Source: Thermofilum sp. NZ13
Lineage (GTDB): Archaea; Thermoproteota; Thermoprotei; Thermofilales; Thermofilaceae
NCBI GenBank assembly: GCA_002855745.1
Contig: NDWX01000004.1
Span: 62,001 to 126,000 of the forward strand
Reading direction: 5' to 3'
DNA length: 64,000 bases
Positions 59,666 to 64,000 of the stretch are shown piece after piece. How positions within the stretch are numbered: the stretch's first letter is position 1; each line of letters opens with the position of its first letter. The translations under genes were made by a program, and so were the position numbers. The notes beneath the pieces are model-generated. The model saw only the letters and a list, made by a program, of their open reading frames with translations, ran no database searches and was not told where the DNA came from.

Positions 59666-60967
59666 ATGAAAAAAGAGCACGTGCTGTTAATAGTAGCTAC
59701 CGCGCTGGTAGCCAACGGCTTACTCGCGTTCATCACGCTCAAGGGTCTAGTACCGCTCCCATCAACGCAACCTCAGGCGCCGAGTTGCCCCTCACCCTCG
59801 CTGGTCTACGTGTACGAGAACGAGCAGCAGAAGAACGCGATGGACTCTATCACCTCGGCGTTCAAGTCTATCCTGCAGAGCTACTACGGAATAAACATCA
59901 TCAACACGCCAGTATGCCCCGTGCAAGCCTCGTCACTGCCCCAGAGACTGCGAGTATACCCTGCGTTGCTCTACAAAGGTGACCTCCCGGCCCTGGCCCA
60001 GTTCACCTCCGGGAGCGTAGGCGAATACAGAGTGATCTCCCCCTCGATATCCGCCGTCCTAGCCTACTACCAGGGTGTCAGCCCTAGCTTCGGAGCCACC
60101 GCTGAGGCCGTTATTGTCGAGAGCTCAGCGCCTTTCGCGAAAATCAACATCAGCGAGCAGAAGCTCAGGGACCTGCTCACCCAGGTAGCGCTGGCCAACA
60201 TATCGAAGATCTCGACAGCAAAGCCAGAAGAGTTGGGGGTGCCGTTGCAGACTTTGCCTGCAGTAATCTTCAGATCGGACTTCAACCTCTCAGAGGGGGT
60301 GCCGTACCTCGTGAAGCTCCGAGACAACATATACGGTCTTTCAAACAACACTCAGAGCTCCTTGATGGAGTACCTGAACATAGGGGTTTACGAAACTCGT
60401 AGCCCACCGCCGAGCCTTCTCGAGAACGGCGTAGCATACGGCGAGAATGCCCCCATTACGCTGTACATCTTGGAGGACTACCACTGCCCCTTCTGCGCAG
60501 ACCTCATCACGAACATGGGTAGCTACATGCAGTCCCTGGTCAAGGAAAACAGGATTCGCCTGGTCTTCGTAGACCTTATAGTACACCCGGAGGTCACAGA
60601 CATGCACGCGTTTACGAGGTGCGTTTACAACTACACGAGAGACCCGTCAGCGTACTTCAACATAACCCGTGACCTCTACGCGAGCGGTGTATCGACGACC
60701 CTGAGCGACGCCAGGAAAATAGCGTTGAGATACTTGCCGGATACAATCGTGGAGAAAGCCCTCGCTTGTGCCAACAGCACGGTCGCTGAGGTTCAGCTGA
60801 ACGCCCAGCAACTGTCAAACATGGGGTACACAGGGACTCCCACGCTATTCTTCTGGAACAAGGATAGCGGAAAAGGTCTCGTCGTAACTGGGTGCTTGCA
60901 GCTGAAGCCATGCATCACGCAGGAGCAGTTCGCGTCCATACTCTCCTGGCTCGAGTCACAGGGATAG
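59666..60967 (+). CDS. Exported DsbA-like thiol-disulfide oxidoreductase
   Basis: 433 residues. N-terminal signal anchor (VLLIVATALVANGLLAFITL). Residues 45-270 form a domain with CP pairs (PSCPSPS, TPVCPVQA) not recognised, possibly a second thioredoxin fold. Residues 285-430 are a DsbA-like domain with EDYHCPFCADL (CxxC) and cis-proline GTPTLFFW. Several NxT/S sites fit an extracellular location. Likely forms or isomerises disulfides in surface proteins. ATG start; the next gene follows by four bases. Confidence 0.8.
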   Translation: MKKEHVLLIVATALVANGLLAFITLKGLVPLPSTQPQAPSCPSPSLVYVYENEQQKNAMDSITSAFKSILQSYYGINIINTPVCPVQASSLPQRLRVYPALLYKGDLPALAQFTSGSVGEYRVISPSISAVLAYYQGVSPSFGATAEAVIVESSAPFAKINISEQKLRDLLTQVALANISKISTAKPEELGVPLQTLPAVIFRSDFNLSEGVPYLVKLRDNIYGLSNNTQSSLMEYLNIGVYETRSPPPSLLENGVAYGENAPITLYILEDYHCPFCADLITNMGSYMQSLVKENRIRLVFVDLIVHPEVTDMHAFTRCVYNYTRDPSAYFNITRDLYASGVSTTLSDARKIALRYLPDTIVEKALACANSTVAEVQLNAQQLSNMGYTGTPTLFFWNKDSGKGLVVTGCLQLKPCITQEQFASILSWLESQG

Positions 60968-60971
60968 AACC

Positions 60972-61247
60972 TTGAGGCTTCCCGCTGAAACCCTGCTCAT
61001 CCTCCTCTTCTTTGCCTTCACGCTTATGCTTGTGATCAGCATAGTTAACATGGCTGCGGCTTTGACAGGCTTCAATAGCCCAGCCCTTCTGGAAGTCTAC
61101 GCTAGATCCTACTATGCTCTCACCGCTCTTATCATCATTCTACTCTTTTTGCTTCTACTGTCTCTAACCGTGTACTGTCTAGGGAAGCGGTGCACGGAAT
61201 TTGTAGAAAAACTTATAAAATGGATATTTATCCATTTTCGCGGATGA
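60972..61247 (+). CDS. Two-pass small membrane protein
   Basis: 91 residues, two long hydrophobic segments (residues 8-33 and 46-70) and a basic tail (CLGKRCTEFVEKLIKW). TTG start. The ATG of the ECF S component overlaps its stop (GGATGA). Located between the DsbA-like gene and the vitamin-type transporter gene; partner unknown. Confidence 0.55.
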   Translation: MRLPAETLLILLFFAFTLMLVISIVNMAAALTGFNSPALLEVYARSYYALTALIIILLFLLLLSLTVYCLGKRCTEFVEKLIKWIFIHFRG

Positions 61248-61765
61248 AACCTAAGGAGATAGCCCTTGCGGCTACTTTTACTTCACTCAGCGTCGCGTTC
61301 CGGGTTTCAAAGAATGCTGTAACCGCTGTACAGTTCATAAACATCCCTCTGGCCTTTGCCTTCGTCTCTTCAGTTCTATTTGGAGCACGGGTCGGCTTCC
61401 TGGTGGGTTTTCTGTCGTATGCGCTTTCAGACCTCCTTATTTTCCCCGGAGCTTGGACGCTCGTGAACGCTACTCTTGCAGGGCTTTTCGCCTCTCTCTA
61501 TAGGTGGGTTTACCACCCAGGTGCTGGGAAAACTTTCAACTTTGTTGCAACATATATACTCGTATTCTTGTTTGACATACTTACTTCGGCCATCCTCTAT
61601 GTACTCTTTGGGGTTGGTCCACTTGAAGCATTTCTTACAGGCCTCGTTGGGGAGTTTCTCCCGGTAATGGGAGGCTACCTTGTGGGGGTAGGCCCGCTCA
61701 CCGAAGGCTCCACGTCGCTTTTAGCAGTGCTGCTGATAGAGGAGTTATCAAAGAGGAAAGTTTAA
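61244..61765 (+). CDS. ECF transporter substrate-binding (S) component
   Basis: 173 residues from ATG 61244 (MKPKEIALAATFTSLSVAFR). Six membrane segments, with VQFINIPLAFAFVSSVLFG and FLVGFLSYALSDLLIFPGA typical of the larger CbrT/QueT/ThiT-like S components. The next gene encodes a DUF4430 domain, often tied to cobalamin binding, so vitamin B12 or a precursor is a plausible substrate (inference). It has no own ATPase. An in-frame ATG at 61190 lies inside the previous gene and is less likely. Confidence 0.78.
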   Translation: MKPKEIALAATFTSLSVAFRVSKNAVTAVQFINIPLAFAFVSSVLFGARVGFLVGFLSYALSDLLIFPGAWTLVNATLAGLFASLYRWVYHPGAGKTFNFVATYILVFLFDILTSAILYVLFGVGPLEAFLTGLVGEFLPVMGGYLVGVGPLTEGSTSLLAVLLIEELSKRKV

Positions 61766-61768
61766 ATA
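61761..61768 (+). promoter_or_regulatory. TATA box for the DUF4430-like gene
   Basis: TTTAAATA overlaps the end of the S-component gene (stop TAA at 61763-61765) and is centred 27 bases before GTG 61792, so the DUF4430-like gene can be transcribed on its own. Confidence 0.5.
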
Positions 61769-61791
61769 ATGGATAAACAACCAACACTCTT

Positions 61792-62250
61792 GTGTCGCAG
61801 AAAAGGCTGAGCATTCTGCTCTTAGTGCTGCTGATCTGGGCGATCGTTGCAACAAGCGTGGCCAGCTACCTCTACCTGGAGAACAGCTACCTCAGACGCG
61901 AAGTCGGGTCGCTGGGGGGCAAGGTGATTCTCGTCAACGTAGGGATAGACTACGGGAACGGGACGTTGGTGTGGTTTAACAGCACCCCGTTACCTCGCGG
62001 ATCCACGGCACTAACAGCTCTCGTGAGCGTCGCCAAGGTGGAGTACAAGCTGTCGTCCATGGGGGCGTACGTCACGTCTGTGAACTCTGTTCAAGAGAAG
62101 ATAGTGTCCCAGAACGAAGGGTACTCGTGGATGTGGTACAGGTTCGATGAAGCCAAGAGGGCGCTCGTGGCGGGCGAGGTCGCCGCTGATAGGTATAAAT
62201 TGGCGAGCGGGGAGACGATAGTCTGGAGGTATGAGCACTGGAAGTTCTAA
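61792..62250 (+). CDS. Exported DUF4430 (transcobalamin-like C-terminal) protein
   Basis: 152 residues. N-terminal membrane anchor (LLLVLLIWAIVATSVASYLY), then one small domain with VWFNSTPLPRGSTALTALVS and NEGYSWMWYRFDEAKR: the pattern TAL...L and the closing WxW/Y motif fit DUF4430. Such domains hold the lower ligand side of cobalamin in animals and occur in archaeal surface proteins. Probably a ligand-capture protein for the S component (inference). GTG start, leaderless. Overlaps the next gene by 20 bases. Confidence 0.72.
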   Translation: MSQKRLSILLLVLLIWAIVATSVASYLYLENSYLRREVGSLGGKVILVNVGIDYGNGTLVWFNSTPLPRGSTALTALVSVAKVEYKLSSMGAYVTSVNSVQEKIVSQNEGYSWMWYRFDEAKRALVAGEVAADRYKLASGETIVWRYEHWKF

Positions 62251-62857
62251 AGAGCATGTACTAGTACTACTTTTTCTCTACTTCTCAAAGTCGTTTATCG
62301 GAAGAGCACAACTCTCCGAGGAGCTGGGAATAGGGGAGGGCAAGGTTAGGAGGATTCTCCTGGAGCTCTCTCAGGCAGGTTTCGTGGAAAAGAGGAGAGC
62401 TGGGGTTAGGATCTCCCCCAAGGGCATGGAGGCTGTTGAACGCGCCTTGCTGAGCAGAGGCGTGTCGTCTTTTTTCCTCAGCGACGCGCGGGAGCTTAAC
62501 GCGAACGTAGCCGTTGTAGCTATAGCTAGAGCCCCCCGCACAGCGTCTCTAAATGTCCTCGGGATGAGGGATGATGCGGTTAGGGGTGGCGCGCAGGGCG
62601 CTGTGATCTCGGTGTACCGAAACGGTTCCCTGGAGCTCCCCCCAGCGGGTATCGACCTCTGCGTTTACGCGAGCAACCTCTGCCGCGAGATCACAAGGAG
62701 GAGATCCCTCAGCGAGAACTCCTTGATCATCGCAGCCTTCGCCCACAGACTCGCAGATGCTCTGTCCGGGCTCCTGAGCCTTCTCTACGGAAGGCACTAC
62801 TCCGAGCTGAGCCAGGACCTTACCACCGAAGGAACCTCTGAGACAGAGTTGACGTAA
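62231..62857 (+). CDS. HTH regulator with DUF4443-like domain
   Basis: 208 residues. Winged helix at residues 8-75 (AQLSEELGIGEGKVRRILLELSQAGFV in parts, VRISPKGMEAVERAL). The C-terminal domain (VAVVAIARAPRTASLNVLG, DDAVRGGAQGAVISVYRNGSLELP) reads as the archaeal DUF4443 ligand-sensing domain; ligand unknown. May control the vitamin-uptake genes upstream. Its 3' end overlaps the convergent HAD gene by 61 bases. Confidence 0.7.
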   Translation: MSTGSSKEHVLVLLFLYFSKSFIGRAQLSEELGIGEGKVRRILLELSQAGFVEKRRAGVRISPKGMEAVERALLSRGVSSFFLSDARELNANVAVVAIARAPRTASLNVLGMRDDAVRGGAQGAVISVYRNGSLELPPAGIDLCVYASNLCREITRRRSLSENSLIIAAFAHRLADALSGLLSLLYGRHYSELSQDLTTEGTSETELT

Positions 62858-63513
62858 GCGTCGGCGCTATCCGACCTGTACTTCGCTACCCTCAGGACCT
62901 GAATCGCCCTTATTCCAACCTTCTTCGCCCCCAGAACGTCGGCAACAGGGTCATCGCCGACGTGCACGCACATCGAGGGCTCTTGACCTGCTAGCCAGCA
63001 GGCGACCCTGAAGATCTCCTCGGAAGGTTTTCTCCAGCCAAAAGCCTGCGATGCTACCAGGACGTCAACGTAGTCTAGAAGCCCGACTTCCGCGAGTCTA
63101 CGAGACACTATCTCATAGCTACCAACGTTCGTTATCACCCCGAGCAGTAAACCCATCTCCTTCAGCTTCGAAAAGACCTCTTCAGCGCAAGGCTCGAGCC
63201 TGAAGCCCTCTACATACGACTCGAGGACCCTAGCGTAAAGCCCCTCAGCCAGAACCGGTCTAGGAGTCGCACCGAGCTTGCGCAAAAAGAGCATCGCCCT
63301 TGCCAGGTCCCAAAGCTCAACGTCGCGCCACGAGTCGCCGACCCCGTTCCACAGGCTTAAAACCTTTTCTCGCTCCACCCGAAGCCCAAGCTTCTCCTCC
63401 ACAAAGCTCGCTAAGTTCCTCGAAAGAGCCTCCTCGAAGCCCACGTCGTAGACCAGAGTGCCGCCCATATCGAAGAAGACGGCCTTTACCTTTTGAACCA
63501 TCGTAGTCTCCAC
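62797..63513 (-). CDS. HAD-superfamily hydrolase
   Basis: 238 residues. Motif I FFDMGGTLVYD (DxGGT with Gly in place of the second Asp), motif II VITNVGS, motif III lysine in RKPSEEIF, motif IV VHVGDDPVADVLGAK. The C1-type cap fits small-molecule phosphatases such as the glyceraldehyde-3-phosphate phosphatase group; substrate unknown. ATG 63513 or ATG 63501 (MVQKVKAVFF) starts it; the latter looks closer to family starts. Confidence 0.82.
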   Translation of the reverse strand: METTMVQKVKAVFFDMGGTLVYDVGFEEALSRNLASFVEEKLGLRVEREKVLSLWNGVGDSWRDVELWDLARAMLFLRKLGATPRPVLAEGLYARVLESYVEGFRLEPCAEEVFSKLKEMGLLLGVITNVGSYEIVSRRLAEVGLLDYVDVLVASQAFGWRKPSEEIFRVACWLAGQEPSMCVHVGDDPVADVLGAKKVGIRAIQVLRVAKYRSDSADAYVNSVSEVPSVVRSWLSSE

Positions 63514-63805
63514 TTCCTGCGCACACAGGAATATATAGCTTCATCTCTTACTCCCTCTGCCCCCGCCGAGCCCCTGGCTCGACGTTACATTTCCCCTCGT
63601 CCCCTGCACTCGATCCACGGGTTCTGTAAGGCTCGTGCTGTGTTGTCTCTCAGGAGACAGAGGTGCACCCCGTTGCCGACTACAGCCTCACCGACCAGGC
63701 GGGCTTGCGTAACCTCTCCATAGCCCCTCGCTATGCGCTGGGCGCGGCCTTAACGGTAATCCTTAATACGACCTTTTAGCTCATAAAGGAAGGCTTGAAA
63801 CAGTT
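63514..63805. other. G/C-rich gene-free block, possible RNA gene on minus strand
   Basis: About 290 bases without a credible protein gene. On the minus strand it contains the hairpins CATAG-cgagggg-CTATG (near 63721-63737) and GTCTC-CTGA-GAGAC (near 63643-63656), and the string TTACAGAACCCG (63613-63624), which equals the conserved RNase P CR-V core. Against RNase P: no CR-I and no matching P4 strand. TATTAA (minus) near 63762-63767 could be its promoter; another promoter must lie here for the gene at 63806. Confidence 0.3.
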
Positions 63806-64000
63806 ATGGACAAGTTTCGCGAATCTCCCTCGAAGCTCGTGGCCAGCGGGAAAATAAAGGCCCTCTTCTCTGAGGAGGGCGACGTGCTTTACCTTGATAT
63901 CGACGGAAGCGTGTATGAGGGGGTAGGCGACACTGTTCCCGTTCCCCTCTGGAGGCTGAGAAGGCTGAGGCTCAAGGAGATACCCCCTGGCGTCTACATA
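63806..64000 (+). CDS. Unknown protein, cut by right window edge
   Basis: 65 residues visible and frame still open. Starts MDKFRESPSKLVASGKIKALF, then beta-rich EEGDVLYLDIDGSVYEGVG and VPLWRLRRLRLKEIPPGVY. Basic and beta-rich; could be an OB- or SH3-like fold. No family recognised. ATG start. Confidence 0.5.
   Translation, partial: MDKFRESPSKLVASGKIKALFSEEGDVLYLDIDGSVYEGVGDTVPVPLWRLRRLRLKEIPPGVYI

Noticed and set aside
63613-63624. RNase P RNA call from TTACAGAACCCG
   Set aside because: Not made as a firm call: no CR-I (GAGGAAAGUCC-like) and no P4 pairing partner seen; kept only as a question.
1-64000. CRISPR array, insertion sequence, prophage, tRNA or rRNA
   Set aside because: No regular spaced repeats, no transposase or integrase ORF, and no tRNA/rRNA consensus was found on either strand by eye.

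Overview
The window reads as a chromosomal segment of a hyperthermophilic archaeon of the Thermoproteota (Crenarchaeota); a Thermofilum-like organism is my best guess, not a proven one. Evidence seen directly: most first genes of operons are leaderless and start about 26 bases after an A/T-rich TATA box, GTG and TTG starts are common, genes are tightly packed with 1-13 base overlaps, and the gene families are archaeal (AMP phosphorylase, ThiR, YkoEDC, AmrS, TldD/TldE, DUF89 phosphatase, Ta0216-type and AF0577-type radical SAM enzymes, DUF2153, DUF5679). No rRNA, recognisable tRNA, CRISPR array, insertion sequence or prophage was found.

Layout. 1-5.9 kb: 3' part of AMP phosphorylase, a DUF2153 protein, a divergent UbiD-like protein, a helix-turn-helix regulator, a small zinc ribbon protein, and a coiled-coil/SPFH-zinc-ribbon/membrane-protein operon. 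6-11.1 kb (minus): glmS, a GlmU-like enzyme, a GT2 glycosyltransferase and a CinA-like protein, i.e. amino-sugar nucleotide supply and polymer synthesis. 11.2-17.7 kb: small unknowns, an aminotransferase, and a four-gene operon headed by a Ras-like GTPase. 17.7-22.3 kb: an exported protein with an apparent frameshift, a SPASM radical SAM enzyme, a LysE exporter and a B12-dependent radical SAM enzyme. 22.3-27.4 kb: TrmB-type regulator, ThiR and the YkoEDC thiamine-type ECF transporter. 27.4-32.8 kb (minus): a nucleoside salvage operon (deaminase, two nucleoside phosphorylases, an FkbM methyltransferase, an ECF S component). 32.8-33.2 kb: a gene-free A/T-rich block with 7-bp repeats.

34.2-37.1 kb: two small divergent units with identical promoters in a perfect 27-bp inverted repeat, an ArsR regulator, a CPBP membrane protease and a frameshifted membrane protein. 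37.2-45.2 kb: glutamate dehydrogenase, a pilin-like protein, an aldo/keto reductase with an in-frame TGA, an amino acid permease, a candidate C/D-box RNA, a roadblock-like protein, a LOG-family protein, uracil phosphoribosyltransferase, a class II aldolase and a DUF89 phosphatase. 45.2-52 kb: FdhE-like protein, TldE/TldD, a protein phosphatase, AmrS, a thioredoxin-reductase-like flavoprotein. 52-64 kb: MBL hydrolase, CYTH protein with two small helical proteins, regulators, VapBC, an aminotransferase, an exported DsbA-like protein, an ECF S component with a DUF4430 protein (vitamin uptake), a HAD hydrolase, and a partial gene at the right edge.

The most promising undescribed material is the GTPase operon at 13.6-16.8 kb together with the mini-locus at 34.2-35.4 kb. 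Both encode a clearly homologous zinc-ribbon module, and the mini-locus has mirrored identical promoters. Three genes carry disruptions (T7 frameshift near 18.06 kb, in-frame TGA at 39.64 kb, one-base deletion near 36.92 kb); each could be real, recoded or a sequencing error.
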